Assembly: GCF_049801095.1 (NCBI RefSeq)
Contig: NZ_JBNAGH010000002.1
Span: 682,001 to 746,000 of the forward strand
DNA length: 64,000 bases
From: Dinoroseobacter sp049801095
GTDB lineage: Bacteria; Pseudomonadota; Alphaproteobacteria; Rhodobacterales; Rhodobacteraceae
Direction of reading: 5' to 3'
Below the pieces are notes generated by a model. That model saw nothing but the letters and a program-made list of their open reading frames with translations, ran no database searches and was not told where the DNA came from. The translations under genes were made by a program, and so were the position numbers. This document shows positions 8,276-16,798 of this stretch, piece after piece; within the stretch, counting starts at the first letter, position 1, and the number at the start of each line of letters is the position of its first letter.

Positions 8276-9124
8276 ATGGCTTCGAGATTGATCCTCCGCA
8301 TTCAGGAAAAGCAGGCGCGCCTGACGGGCAGCGAGAAGAAGATTGCCGAAGTTCTGGTGAACAATCAGGGCCTTATCGAGACGCATACCGCCACGGAACT
8401 GGCCAAGCTCGCCGGGGTTTCCAAGGCGACGACTGCCCGTTTTTTCCGCAGTTTGGGATATGTGGATTTCGAGGAAGTGCGCCTCCAGGCCCGCGAGGAA
8501 CGGGATCGCACCCAGCCCTACACCCAAAAACCCGCCGCTCAGGCGCCGGTCATTCTGGGCCGGTCCATGGGCGATCATCTGGATCTGGAGCTGCGCAACC
8601 TGACCCGCACCTTCGAGGAGCTGCGCTCGGACAAACTGCCCGAGATTGCAGAGATCCTTTCCTCCGCCCCGCGGGTCTGGTTCGTCGGGTTCGGGGCGGA
8701 TGACGGGGCGGCGCGCATCGGCAAGACCGTCTTTTCGCGGCTGCGCCATGATGTGCATTACCTCGATGGCGCGGGACAGGATTGGGCGAGCCAGCTGGCG
8801 ATGATGGGGCCGCGCGACGCGCTTGTGCTCGTGACGCTGGAGGAGAGGCCGAAACTTCTACGCTCCCTCCTGACCTATGCGCGGACCTCGCGGCTGCGGA
8901 TCATCACCATCACCGATCATCTGTTTCAAGCCCAGGCCGAGCGCTTTTCGGAGGCGGTCCTGCCCTGTCATGTGGCGAGCTACGGTATGCTGACCACCCA
9001 TGCGACGGTGGTCTCCATGCTGCGGCTTATCGCGATTGCCTATGCGGGCAAGAACCAGGACGCGGTGAAACAACGTGCCGAGACGCTGGAGGCGATCACC
9101 GAAGAGCTGGATCTTTTCGAATAA
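8276..9124 (+). CDS. MurR/RpiR family regulator (HTH plus SIS domain)
   Basis: A 282-residue regulator. Residues 1-75 form the RpiR helix-turn-helix (TGSEKKIAEVLVNN, then TATELAKLAGVSKATTARFFRSLGY); residues 125-270 are a SIS domain (VWFVGFGADDGAARIGKTVFSRL) that normally senses a phosphosugar or other small metabolite. The start at MASRLILRIQEKQ follows the operator region directly. It is divergent from the importer operon and is the likely regulator of it. RpiR proteins are not restricted to sugars in alphaproteobacteria, so the ligand is open. Confidence 0.85.
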   Translation: MASRLILRIQEKQARLTGSEKKIAEVLVNNQGLIETHTATELAKLAGVSKATTARFFRSLGYVDFEEVRLQAREERDRTQPYTQKPAAQAPVILGRSMGDHLDLELRNLTRTFEELRSDKLPEIAEILSSAPRVWFVGFGADDGAARIGKTVFSRLRHDVHYLDGAGQDWASQLAMMGPRDALVLVTLEERPKLLRSLLTYARTSRLRIITITDHLFQAQAERFSEAVLPCHVASYGMLTTHATVVSMLRLIAIAYAGKNQDAVKQRAETLEAITEELDLFE

Positions 9125-9135
9125 GCGCGCCCGTC

Positions 9136-9149
9136 GCAACAATTGAAAC
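9136..9149 (+). promoter_or_regulatory. shared motif upstream of the globin gene
   Basis: GCAACAATTGAAAC lies 100 bases before the globin start. A near-identical copy (GCAACAATCGAAAC) precedes the small gene at 11329, and the core ACAATTGA-AC recurs before the second kinase and two VPLPA-CTERM genes. It may be a response-regulator site or an extended -35 element. The remaining 9150-9240 sequence contains another GAAAC copy but no clear -10. Confidence 0.5.
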
Positions 9150-9248
9150 ACGTCGGCCGCTTGACCGAAAAACTCCCGAAACACAGAGGGCGCATCCTGC
9201 GATCCAATCGGCGGAGACCCCGCCATGTCATGGATTGGAGGACCCCCG

Positions 9249-9677
9249 ATGGACACTCAGGATATCGCACGCGTGCAGGACAGTTTTGCGCAAATCAAAC
9301 CCGGCGCAGAGGCTTTGGTCGGGGTTTTCTACGCCCGGCTCTTTGCGCGCACGCCTGCGCTGCGGGCGATGTTTCCGCAGGAGATGGACGCCCAGCGCAA
9401 GAAGCTGACCCGCATTCTCGCAACCGCCGTCGCCGCCCTGGCGCAGGTCGAGACATTGGTCCCCGCGCTCAAGGAGATGGGCGCGCGTCATGTCACCTAT
9501 GGCGTGACGCCCGAGCATTATGATCTGGTGGGCGAGGCCCTGCTCGGCGCGCTGGCCGCAGCGCTCGGGCCGCGCTGGACGCCTGAGCTCGCCGCGTCCT
9601 GGACCGCGGTCTATGGCGTTCTCGCTGGCACGATGCTGGCCGGGGCTGAGGCGGCGACCGCGCTGGACGCGGTCTGA
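9249..9677 (+). CDS. single-domain globin (flavohaemoglobin/Vitreoscilla type)
   Basis: The 142-residue protein is a stand-alone globin. Tyr at about residue 28 fits B10, Phe42 fits CD1, and His81 in GARHVTYGV fits the proximal F8 haem ligand; the E-helix and H-helix patterns (HYDLVGEALLGALAAAL, ASWTAVYGVLAGTML) are those of flavohaemoglobin globin domains. There is no reductase domain. The start is set by GGAGG six bases before the ATG at 9249, eight codons inside the longer open frame. It precedes the PAS histidine kinase by 76 bases on the same strand, so it may bind O2 or NO for detoxification or feed a redox signal to the kinase; the latter is inference. Confidence 0.85.
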   Translation: MDTQDIARVQDSFAQIKPGAEALVGVFYARLFARTPALRAMFPQEMDAQRKKLTRILATAVAALAQVETLVPALKEMGARHVTYGVTPEHYDLVGEALLGALAAALGPRWTPELAASWTAVYGVLAGTMLAGAEAATALDAV

Positions 9678-9753
9678 TCCCGCCCGGCCCGGGGCTACCG
9701 GGCTGCGCGGGATTGGGGCAGAGTGGCTCCGACGAAACCGCCGCGATGTGACC

Positions 9754-11223
9754 ATGGACCCGACCTTGTCAAATGCCGCCCTTACAGAGGTGCTCGAGAC
9801 CTGCAGTGACGGGATGGCGATTTTCGATGGCGCGCAGTGCCTCGCCCGCTGGAACGCACGCTTTGAAGCCGACCTCCCCGAGACGGAGCTCGTGCTGCGC
9901 ACCGGCCTCTCCTGGGCGGATCTGTGTGGAAGCACAAAAGGGACACCACTCAGCGAGGGCTTCGCGAGCTTGGACACCCATGTCCGCGCGGGCCTTGATG
10001 CGCCCCAAACCCAGACGGTACGCACCGCCGGGGGAGACAGTCTGTCCCTGACCCTGCGCCCGCTGGCCGGTGCGGGGTTCCTGCTCGCCATAGCAAACGC
10101 GCCCGCGCGGCCGGAGGCGGCGGGCGGGACCGAGCCGCTCAGCGCGCTCAGCCGCCTGATCGAGGCCTCGCCCATCAATCTGGTGATCTATGATCTGGGC
10201 CGTGAACGGTTCGTGCAATGGACCCCGGCCTGGGCGGATCTCTATGGCGACCCCGAGGACATCCAGCAGATCTGGGTCGATCCCTCGGATCGCGACGCCT
10301 ATGTGGCAGAGCTGCGCAGCGCGGGCCGCATCGACAACTTCGAGGCGCAGTTTCGCGGGCGCGGTGGGCGGATCTTTCCCGGGCGCGTCTCCGCGCGGCT
10401 CGTGGCCCATGAGGGCACGACCCTGAGCCTCGCCTCGACCACGGATATGACCACCTATTACGCCCAGCGCGACGAGCTGGCCCGTCAACGCGAAGCGGCG
10501 TTTCAGACCGAGAAACTGACCGCCCTCGGCGAGCTTCTGGCCGGGGTGGCCCATGAGCTGAACAACCCGCTCTCGGTGGTGGCGGGCCAGGCGCTGATGC
10601 TGCAGGACGACACGCAAGATCCCGAAGCCCTGCGGCGCATCGACAAGATCCGCAGCTCGGCTGACCGCTGCTCGAAGATCGTGACGACCTTTCTGGCCAT
10701 GGCGCGGCAAAAGCCCTCGCGCCTCGTGCCGATCGACCTCAACGAGACGATCGAGCTCGCGCTGGATGTCGGGACCTACGGGTTGCGCCGCGCGGGGATC
10801 CCGGTGGAGCGGTCGCTTGCGCCCGACCTGCCCCGGATCCCCGCCGATGAGGACCAGATTGCTCAGGTGGTCATGAACCTGCTCGTGAATGCGGAACAGG
10901 CGATGGCGGGGAGCGCATCCCCTGCCCGTGTGAGGATCGAGACCTGGCATGATCCCGCGCGCGGCATGGTCTGTGCGAGCATCGCCGATACCGGGCCGGG
11001 CGTGCCGGACGCGTTGCAGGCGCGGATCTTCGAGCCCTTCTTCACCACCAAGGGTGTGGGACAGGGCACGGGGATCGGGCTCGCCCTATGTCACCGGGTG
11101 GCGCATTCCCATAATGGGCGGCTCGACTACGCGCCGGCCGAGGGGGGCGGCGCGTGTTTCATCCTCAGCCTGCCCGCGGCGCAGGACAGGATCGAGACGC
11201 CCCGGCCCGCAGCCCCCGGTTGA
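9754..11223 (+). CDS. PAS-containing sensor histidine kinase
   Basis: A 489-residue soluble kinase with no membrane segment. Two PAS-like domains (about residues 10-115 and 135-235) precede the dimerisation domain, where the phospho-accepting His268 lies in GVAHELNNPLS; the ATPase domain has the N box NLLVNAEQAM, G1 DTGPGVP, F box FEPFFTTK and G2 GTGIGLAL. The ATG at 9754 is chosen because upstream codons are not protein-like. Its catalytic part is clearly paralogous to the kinase at 24573-27257. Its partner is probably the OmpR-type regulator at 11577, with one small gene between. The signal is unknown; cytoplasmic redox or gas sensing fits the adjacent globin. Confidence 0.85.
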   Translation: MDPTLSNAALTEVLETCSDGMAIFDGAQCLARWNARFEADLPETELVLRTGLSWADLCGSTKGTPLSEGFASLDTHVRAGLDAPQTQTVRTAGGDSLSLTLRPLAGAGFLLAIANAPARPEAAGGTEPLSALSRLIEASPINLVIYDLGRERFVQWTPAWADLYGDPEDIQQIWVDPSDRDAYVAELRSAGRIDNFEAQFRGRGGRIFPGRVSARLVAHEGTTLSLASTTDMTTYYAQRDELARQREAAFQTEKLTALGELLAGVAHELNNPLSVVAGQALMLQDDTQDPEALRRIDKIRSSADRCSKIVTTFLAMARQKPSRLVPIDLNETIELALDVGTYGLRRAGIPVERSLAPDLPRIPADEDQIAQVVMNLLVNAEQAMAGSASPARVRIETWHDPARGMVCASIADTGPGVPDALQARIFEPFFTTKGVGQGTGIGLALCHRVAHSHNGRLDYAPAEGGGACFILSLPAAQDRIETPRPAAPG

Positions 11224-11245
11224 GACGCCCAATTCGCGCCCCGCT

Positions 11246-11259
11246 GCAACAATCGAAAC
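11246..11259 (+). promoter_or_regulatory. shared motif upstream of the small protein/regulator pair
   Basis: GCAACAATCGAAAC differs by one base from the motif before the globin gene and lies 70 bases before the small gene at 11329. A second GAAAC follows 23 bases later; in the globin region the spacing is 33, one helical turn more. It suggests a separate promoter for the small gene and the response regulator. Confidence 0.5.
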
Positions 11260-11328
11260 ATGGGACGACATCCTTCTGAAACGCGGCCCGGGCTAATCTG
11301 GCACAACACAGCCGTCACGGAGGCCCCC

Positions 11329-11484
11329 ATGTCCAGATCATCCCGCGCCCGCGCACAGCACAAAACCGCCCAGGCCTATTTCGAGACCGTCACCCTCGCC
11401 GCGCAGCTTGGCTTTACCGGCGACCTCTGGGCCGCCTACGCCACCGGAGACTTCGCGATCCCGCGCTCGGGGCACTGCCCGTGA
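11329..11484 (+). CDS. small hypothetical protein, 51 residues
   Basis: The start at 11329 has a GGAGG seven bases upstream. The protein (MSRSSRARAQHKTAQAYF...) is basic at the N-terminus, has an amphipathic helix-like middle and no membrane segment or cysteine cluster. It sits between the sensor kinase and its presumed response regulator, preceded by its own copy of the ACAAT(T/C)GAAAC motif; its stop overlaps a GTG codon in the regulator frame. No family is recognised. A small connector or modulator of the two-component pair is conceivable but unproven. Confidence 0.5.
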   Translation: MSRSSRARAQHKTAQAYFETVTLAAQLGFTGDLWAAYATGDFAIPRSGHCP

Positions 11485-11576
11485 GGCTGGTGCGCAGCCT
11501 CGCAGCCGGGGCCGCACCGGATTTGCGCCCTGCGCGCCCCTGTGTCAGCCTGCCCGGGACCCGAGGGAGCCGGCCC

Positions 11577-12290
11577 ATGCGCAACGCCCATATCCTGATC
11601 TGTGACGACGAACCCGATCTGCGGGAGATGGTGGGCGAGTATCTGGAAAAGCGTGGCTATACGGTGCAGCTCGCCAGCGACGGGCAGATGCTCGACGCTC
11701 TGATCGCCGAGACGGAACGGGTGGATGTGGTTCTCCTCGACATCAACATGCCGGGCGAGGATGGCCTGTCGATCCTGCGCCGTTTGCGGGACCAGCATGA
11801 CTTCGCCGTGCTCATGCTCACGGCGGCGAACGAGACCATCGACAAGGTGCTCGGTCTCGAGATGGGGGCCGATGACTATCTCGCCAAGCCGGTGGATCTG
11901 CGCGAGGTGGATGCCCGGATCCGGGCCGTGCTGCGCCGTGCCGCGCATCGTGCCACACCCCTGCCCGAGGGTCAGACGCCCGCGCGCATCGGGTTTGGCC
12001 GGTTCGAGATGGATCTCGATGCGGCGAAGCTCTTTGACAAAGAGGGCACCGAGGTGCCGCTCACGGCGATGGAGTTTCGGCTGCTCAAGGTGTTTGTCAA
12101 GAACCGGGGTCGGGTCCTGAACCGCGATCAGCTGCTGGAGCTCGCCCATGATCGCGGCTGGGATCCCTATGACCGGTCCATCGATATCCGGGTCTCGCGC
12201 CTGCGTCGCAAGATCGAGGTGGAGCCCAGCAAACCGCAGCTGATCCGGACCGTGCGCGGCATCGGCTATGTGTTCGACCCGACGGGCTGA
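11577..12290 (+). CDS. OmpR/PhoB-type response regulator
   Basis: The 237-residue protein has a receiver domain with acidic pocket ICDDEP and phospho-acceptor Asp in VVLLDINMP (about residue 54), conserved Lys in AKPVD, and a C-terminal winged helix ending in RTVRGIGYVF. The start at MRNAHILICDD is preferred; a GTG at 11481 overlapping the small gene's stop would add 32 unlikely residues. It is strongly similar throughout to the regulator at 23872-24573, including the NRGR(V/I)LNRDQLL recognition region, so the two may bind related sites. Convergent with the beta-propeller gene. Confidence 0.88.
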   Translation: MRNAHILICDDEPDLREMVGEYLEKRGYTVQLASDGQMLDALIAETERVDVVLLDINMPGEDGLSILRRLRDQHDFAVLMLTAANETIDKVLGLEMGADDYLAKPVDLREVDARIRAVLRRAAHRATPLPEGQTPARIGFGRFEMDLDAAKLFDKEGTEVPLTAMEFRLLKVFVKNRGRVLNRDQLLELAHDRGWDPYDRSIDIRVSRLRRKIEVEPSKPQLIRTVRGIGYVFDPTG

Positions 12291-12292
12291 GC

Positions 12293-12313
12293 GGCGCGGG
12301 GTCTAGCCGCGCC
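12293..12313. terminator. hairpin between convergent genes
   Basis: GGCGCGG-7-CCGCGCC forms a 7-bp GC stem at the meeting point of the response regulator and the ddh operon ends; it overlaps the last codons of the propeller gene. There is no T-run, so termination is plausible but weakly supported. Confidence 0.35.
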
Positions 12314-14147
12314 GGACCAGCAAAGACCCCTGATCGCCTGCGGCCACGAACCCGCCCTCCGGTGTCGTGCTGACCGCGCGGAGCCCGAGCTCTGTCCCGG
12401 ACGCCTCGAGCGCCCAGCGCTGGCCATCATGGCGACAGACCGCCCCGGCCGCCCCAACCGCAACCACCTGTTCGGCATCTCCGGTAATCGCCAGCAGGTC
12501 CGAGCGGGCCCGGGCCGGGGTGATACGCCAGCGCTGGCCATCGAAATGCCCGATCGTCCCGGAGAGCCCCACGACAAAGACATCGTTGAGCCCGCGCCCC
12601 CAGACGTCAAAGAGGAAATGCTCGGTCCCGGCATTGAACGCATCCCACCGCGTTCCGTTCCAACGCTGCACGAGGCCGAAATCGCCCACGGCAAGAAGGT
12701 GGCGATCATCGGGGCCCCAGAGCCCGTAAAGCGCGCTCTTGGTGCCGCTGGCCATCCGGGTCCAGTCCGGACCCTCCGGGGTTTTCTGAAGGATCAACCC
12801 TTCATCTCCCGCCGCGACCAGCGTCGCGCCATCGGACCAGAGCGACAGGATCGTGACATCCATATGGAGGTCATAGACCTTCTCCCACCCTGCCCCGTTG
12901 AAGGCATGGATCTCGCCCATCTGACCCGCAGCCAGCAGGGTGCCATCGGGCGCGCGGTTCAGCGCATGAATGCCCAACTGACCCACTGGGGGCAGCGCCG
13001 CCCATTGGCCGCGATCCTGCATCAGGACCGTGCCCTCCTCGCCGCAGGCATAGAGCGCGTCGCGATCCTGGTCGTGCCAGAGCCCCCAAAGCTGGCGATC
13101 CGTGCCGCTCTCCTGGGCCTCCCAGGCGGCAGCCTCGGTCGGCGCGGCGAGATAGGGTGTGAAATGCTCCAGCGCCTGGGCTTCACCGGCGAGCACCGTA
13201 CCGAAATCGCCCATGGCCAGCGCATCGCCGGAGGGCAGCGTCACGATGCCGAGAATATCATGGCCGATGCCACTATCGACCCGGGTGATGCGGCGATCGC
13301 GGATCACATGGATCTGCCCCGCGTCGCCCACGGCCACAACCCCATGATTGCAAGCTGCAAGCGCGCGAAACCGGGAGAATTCCGCGCCATCAAAGAGCTT
13401 TGTCACCCCGCCCTCGGTCCAGAGCGCCAGATCCCCACGGAACCCGCCCGCATCGACGAAGTACCGCCCGCCCGCCAAGAGGACCGACCCATCAGGCAGG
13501 CTCAGCGCGGCGGTGAAGTTGGAGTGCAGCGCGCAAGGCTGGACGCTCCACCCCGCCTCTGGATCGCGGATCAGGACCGTGCCATCCCCGCCCGCCGCCA
13601 GCAGACGCCCATCGGGCAGCGCGGTGATCGCGCGCAGATGGGCCCGCGTGCCCGAGACCTCGGGGCGCCACTCGGATCCGTCGAAGTGCAGAATCGTGCC
13701 GCGATCCCCCACGGCCCAGGCGCGGCCATCGGCGCCCCCCGTGATCGCAAAGAGCGGCGTGTTGGCCGGGCTGCTGGCATATTTGCCTGCCTCATTGACT
13801 TCACAGCCGCGCATATGGTGCCACCTATTGCCGTCATGGCGGAGGATCTGACCCATCCAGCCCACAGCCCAGAGCGCCTCGCGCGACTGGCCCCAAAGCG
13901 CATGGATCGGCACCGGGGCGGGCGCGGCCTGACGGACCCAATCCTGCCCGTCGCAATGGAAGATGACCCCGTCATCTCCGACCACGAAGACGCCTTCCGC
14001 ATCGGCCCATCCATCCCAGAACACATCGCCCGAACCCGCGGCGAGCGCGGTAACCAGATGCCATCCCTCGGCGGTTTCCTCGGCGCCGGAAAAGGCCCCG
14101 CGCAAGAGCGCGCGGCGCGACGGGTCCGGCAGGCTGCCATCCATCAT
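12303..14147 (-). CDS. beta-propeller repeat protein at the end of the ddh-like operon
   Basis: A 614-residue protein built almost entirely from about a dozen repeats of roughly 40-45 residues with the consensus AVGDxGxIxHFDGxxW, the pattern of Ycf48/BNR-like or WD-type beta-propellers; two stacked propellers would fit the length. It has no hydrophobic signal segment, but residues 7-18 (PDPSRRALLRGA) resemble the N-terminal tag of NapF-type cytoplasmic maturation proteins and a degenerate twin-arginine motif. Its ATG overlaps the stop of the Nbp35-type gene by 4 bases, so it is coupled to the ddh-like operon. A scaffold for assembly of the molybdoenzyme or its Fe-S subunit is the favoured but untested role. 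Confidence 0.65.
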   Translation of the reverse strand: MMDGSLPDPSRRALLRGAFSGAEETAEGWHLVTALAAGSGDVFWDGWADAEGVFVVGDDGVIFHCDGQDWVRQAAPAPVPIHALWGQSREALWAVGWMGQILRHDGNRWHHMRGCEVNEAGKYASSPANTPLFAITGGADGRAWAVGDRGTILHFDGSEWRPEVSGTRAHLRAITALPDGRLLAAGGDGTVLIRDPEAGWSVQPCALHSNFTAALSLPDGSVLLAGGRYFVDAGGFRGDLALWTEGGVTKLFDGAEFSRFRALAACNHGVVAVGDAGQIHVIRDRRITRVDSGIGHDILGIVTLPSGDALAMGDFGTVLAGEAQALEHFTPYLAAPTEAAAWEAQESGTDRQLWGLWHDQDRDALYACGEEGTVLMQDRGQWAALPPVGQLGIHALNRAPDGTLLAAGQMGEIHAFNGAGWEKVYDLHMDVTILSLWSDGATLVAAGDEGLILQKTPEGPDWTRMASGTKSALYGLWGPDDRHLLAVGDFGLVQRWNGTRWDAFNAGTEHFLFDVWGRGLNDVFVVGLSGTIGHFDGQRWRITPARARSDLLAITGDAEQVVAVGAAGAVCRHDGQRWALEASGTELGLRAVSTTPEGGFVAAGDQGSLLVRRG

Positions 14148-15238
14148 GCCCGGCTCTCCCCATCACTGGCGCTGCGCAACCGTCCGGCCTCCTGACCCAG
14201 AAGTGCGGCGATCTCCTCGCCGAGCTCCGCGCCCTCGGGCAGGTCCGCAAGGGCCGCGTTCAGCTCGCGATCCGCGAGATTGTCCTGAAACAGGTCCCCG
14301 AGCGTTGCAGCAACGGCCTTGGAGAAGTCTTTGCGCCCAAGCGCCGCGACCGCGGAAATCAGCGGCCCGAAGGCCGTCGCTGCAACACTGTCCGGATGGG
14401 CGCAGACCACTGGCGCGCCCGTATCCGAGCCCATGGCGATCTCCGGGGCGAGCGGCACTGCCGCCACGCGCGGGATCTCCAGCGCCGCGAGCGCCGCATC
14501 GAGCCCGGCCTCGGGGAAGAGGTGAAACTCCTCGCTGCAATGGGGACAGACCACTCCGGCCATATTCTCCACCGCGCCAATCACTGGCAGGCCCCGCTCC
14601 TTGCAGAACCGCCCGGCCTTGAGGCTGTCCATCTGCGCCACCGCCTGCGGGGTAGAGACGAGCACCGCCGAGACATTCGAGCCTTCGAGCATATCGCAGA
14701 GCGTGATCAGCTCATTGCCCGTCCCCGGGGGCATGTCCACGATCAGATAGTCGAGCGAGCCCCAGTCGAAGCTGCCGATCAGGTGGTGGATGAAGTCGTG
14801 CTTGTAGGCATCGCGCCAGACGATTGGGGTGGTATCATCCTCCAACATGAAAGCCAGGGAGCCGACTTTCACCGAATGCGCGATGCCATCCGTTTGAAAC
14901 CCGCGGGTTTGCAGACCGTTATAGGTGGTGCGGGTCTTGGCGCCCGCAAAGCCGAAGAAACGGCTCTGATTGGGGCCGTGGATATCCGCATCGGCGACCC
15001 CGACCCGGAACCCGTCCTGCGCGAGCCCGGCGGCCAGATTGGCCGAAACCGTGCTCTTGCCGACGCCGCCCTTATTGGCGAGCACCACGATGATCTGGTC
15101 GATCTCCTGCAGCCGCGCCTCGATCAGGCGGGTGTTGTGATGCGGCTTGTCCAGCGCGCAGGTGTCTTCCTGCGGGCAGAACTGGCAGGCATGGCCGAGG
15201 GTGCAATCGAGCTTGGCGAGCTTTTCTCCGAACTCCAT
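14144..15238 (-). CDS. Mrp/Nbp35-type P-loop Fe-S carrier ATPase
   Basis: The 364-residue protein has a deviant Walker A NKGGVGKS (residues 55-62), Walker B-type VDMPPGTGNE and a CPHC pair near residue 230, all typical of Mrp/ApbC/Nbp35 scaffold ATPases that carry and transfer Fe-S clusters. In addition, residues 12-27 hold four cysteines spaced C-x5-C-x2-C-x5-C, reminiscent of the N-terminal cluster site of eukaryotic and archaeal Nbp35 that most bacterial Mrp proteins lack. It lies 3 bases after the gamma-subunit gene and overlaps the propeller gene, so it is part of the operon. It probably delivers clusters to the five-cluster AB module. Confidence 0.82.
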   Translation of the reverse strand: MEFGEKLAKLDCTLGHACQFCPQEDTCALDKPHHNTRLIEARLQEIDQIIVVLANKGGVGKSTVSANLAAGLAQDGFRVGVADADIHGPNQSRFFGFAGAKTRTTYNGLQTRGFQTDGIAHSVKVGSLAFMLEDDTTPIVWRDAYKHDFIHHLIGSFDWGSLDYLIVDMPPGTGNELITLCDMLEGSNVSAVLVSTPQAVAQMDSLKAGRFCKERGLPVIGAVENMAGVVCPHCSEEFHLFPEAGLDAALAALEIPRVAAVPLAPEIAMGSDTGAPVVCAHPDSVAATAFGPLISAVAALGRKDFSKAVAATLGDLFQDNLADRELNAALADLPEGAELGEEIAALLGQEAGRLRSASDGESRA

Positions 15239-15241
15239 GTT

Positions 15242-16018
15242 TCAGCTATCCTCCAGGTTCACGAGGATCCAACCATCCGAGACGCTCTTGAGTCCGTCGC
15301 GCTGACCGTCGGAGCCCTGCCAGATGGCAAAGGCCATGGGGACCTCGCCGCGGCGGAAAGAGACCTCGTAGTCGCCCGTGGTCGGGATCGGGCGCGACAT
15401 GACCACGGACCATTCATTGGCCGCAGGATTGCCCTTGTTGACGAACTCGGCCGCCCCGCTCACGGGTTGATTGTCGAGCATGGTCGTGCTCCCGGGCCCA
15501 CCGGCGGCGAGGTTCTGAACTTCGCCGCGATCCGAACGCCAGTACCAGATGTTGACCGGCGCATCGGGCCCGTCCCCCATCAGGTACGAGGTGGCATCGT
15601 CGCCCAGCGAAAACTGCACGGCAGCCGCGTCCCGGAATCGGTTGGAGCTGGTCACGAGATCGGGCTGGGCATCACGCCAGCGCATCCGCACATAGAACCG
15701 CTCGGAGGTGCGGGCCATGGTCAGGTACACATCCTGCCCCTCGTCATCATAGTCGATCCGCAGATCCACGGACTCGTGCACCGACGGCGCCGGAGCCACA
15801 TGAACCCGGTACTCGGGCAAACGCTCCCAGATGATGTCATTGGGATCATTGACCGAGCGCAGGTAGACGCCATCGGGGATCTTGGCGGCAGAGACCGTAT
15901 CCCCGGCCTCGAGCAGTTTGATATTCGCCTCGATGATCGAGCTGCCCTCGGCGAAGACCGGCGGGGCAAGGGCCAGAAGGGCGGTGGCGGCGAGGGTTTG
16001 GGACAGATGTCTCATCAT
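15242..16018 (-). CDS. ddhC: haem b gamma subunit of type II DMSO-reductase-family enzyme (DdhC/EbdC-like)
   Basis: A 258-residue exported protein: Met-Met start at 16018 after GGAG, Sec signal about residues 1-23 ending PPVFA. The mature part is the ethylbenzene-dehydrogenase-type haem-binding domain (immunoglobulin-like fold), with the LMGDGP...VNIWYWR stretch at 146-161. In this family haem b is held by a methionine and a lysine; Met147 (or Met101) and Lys195 are candidates here. It would pass electrons from the Fe-S beta subunit to a periplasmic carrier. Gene order A-B-D-C matches ddh, ser and clr operons. Substrate specificity cannot be judged from this subunit. Confidence 0.8.
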   Translation of the reverse strand: MMRHLSQTLAATALLALAPPVFAEGSSIIEANIKLLEAGDTVSAAKIPDGVYLRSVNDPNDIIWERLPEYRVHVAPAPSVHESVDLRIDYDDEGQDVYLTMARTSERFYVRMRWRDAQPDLVTSSNRFRDAAAVQFSLGDDATSYLMGDGPDAPVNIWYWRSDRGEVQNLAAGGPGSTTMLDNQPVSGAAEFVNKGNPAANEWSVVMSRPIPTTGDYEVSFRRGEVPMAFAIWQGSDGQRDGLKSVSDGWILVNLEDS

Positions 16019-16028
16019 GTGGATCTCC

Positions 16029-16793
16029 TTATCCCCAAAGGTTCTGTGTGGCGGGCGCGGCCTGCGCGGCCGCGGCGAGCGCGGGCTTGGGCGCATCCGG
16101 GTCGCGAAACGGGCCGACCCGGGCTTCGAGCTCTGCAATCTGGATCTCGGCCCAAGCGGCCATGTCCTGAACCAGCTGCATCACGGTCGGGTCGAGATCC
16201 GCGACCGGATCCCGGCGCAGGAGCCCGGCAATCGCCGCAAGGGACGGCTGCAGGTAGCGGCTGAGAAAGTCCCGTTGCGCCCGGCGGGTCGGGTCCGGAT
16301 CGCGGCCTTGGGCGAGAGCCCGCGCCTCGAGATGGCAAAGCACCGCCATGAACTCGGTCATGCTGGCCAAGTGATCCGGCTCGTCCTGACGCCCTTCATC
16401 CTCAGTCGCGGCACGCAGGCCGAAATGCTTGTAGAAGCTCGTGAGGTTGAGCATGAAGACCGGCCGGGTCAGACCGGCTAGGATCGCGTCGTGATCCCCG
16501 GCCAGGAGGGGCGCGACCGGTTTGCCCTTGCGCCCATGGAGGAACGCCGTGATGAACCCGGCCTCAAAGGCGGCAAAATCCGCGCAGACCTCGGCGCCAG
16601 GCCAGCCCCGCCCGGTGACTTGCGCCCAGGCCGAGTCGAAGGCCGCGTGAAAGTCACCCGAGGCGATGGCCGCGTGAAACTCCGGTGCGGGATGAGACAG
16701 GGTCAAGGCCGTGAGCCGCCACAGGGTTTCCTTGGCCGTCGCCCGCGCAGGGGCATTGCCCATGGGCATGTGATCTGGAGAACGCATGGACAT
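16029..16793 (-). CDS. ddhD: TorD/DmsD-family molybdoenzyme chaperone (DdhD-like)
   Basis: This 254-residue all-helical cytoplasmic protein carries the EPDH motif (residues 138-141, in QDEPDHLASMTEFM) that marks TorD/NarJ/DmsD redox-enzyme maturation chaperones. It should bind the Tat leader of the alpha subunit and hold it until molybdenum cofactor is inserted. It sits 5 bases after the beta-subunit gene and 10 bases before the gamma gene, as in ddhABDC, serABDC and clrABDC. The alanine/proline-rich C-terminus (about residues 233-254) is likely disordered. Confidence 0.82.
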   Translation of the reverse strand: MSMRSPDHMPMGNAPARATAKETLWRLTALTLSHPAPEFHAAIASGDFHAAFDSAWAQVTGRGWPGAEVCADFAAFEAGFITAFLHGRKGKPVAPLLAGDHDAILAGLTRPVFMLNLTSFYKHFGLRAATEDEGRQDEPDHLASMTEFMAVLCHLEARALAQGRDPDPTRRAQRDFLSRYLQPSLAAIAGLLRRDPVADLDPTVMQLVQDMAAWAEIQIAELEARVGPFRDPDAPKPALAAAAQAAPATQNLWG

Positions 16794-16798
16794 GGGCG

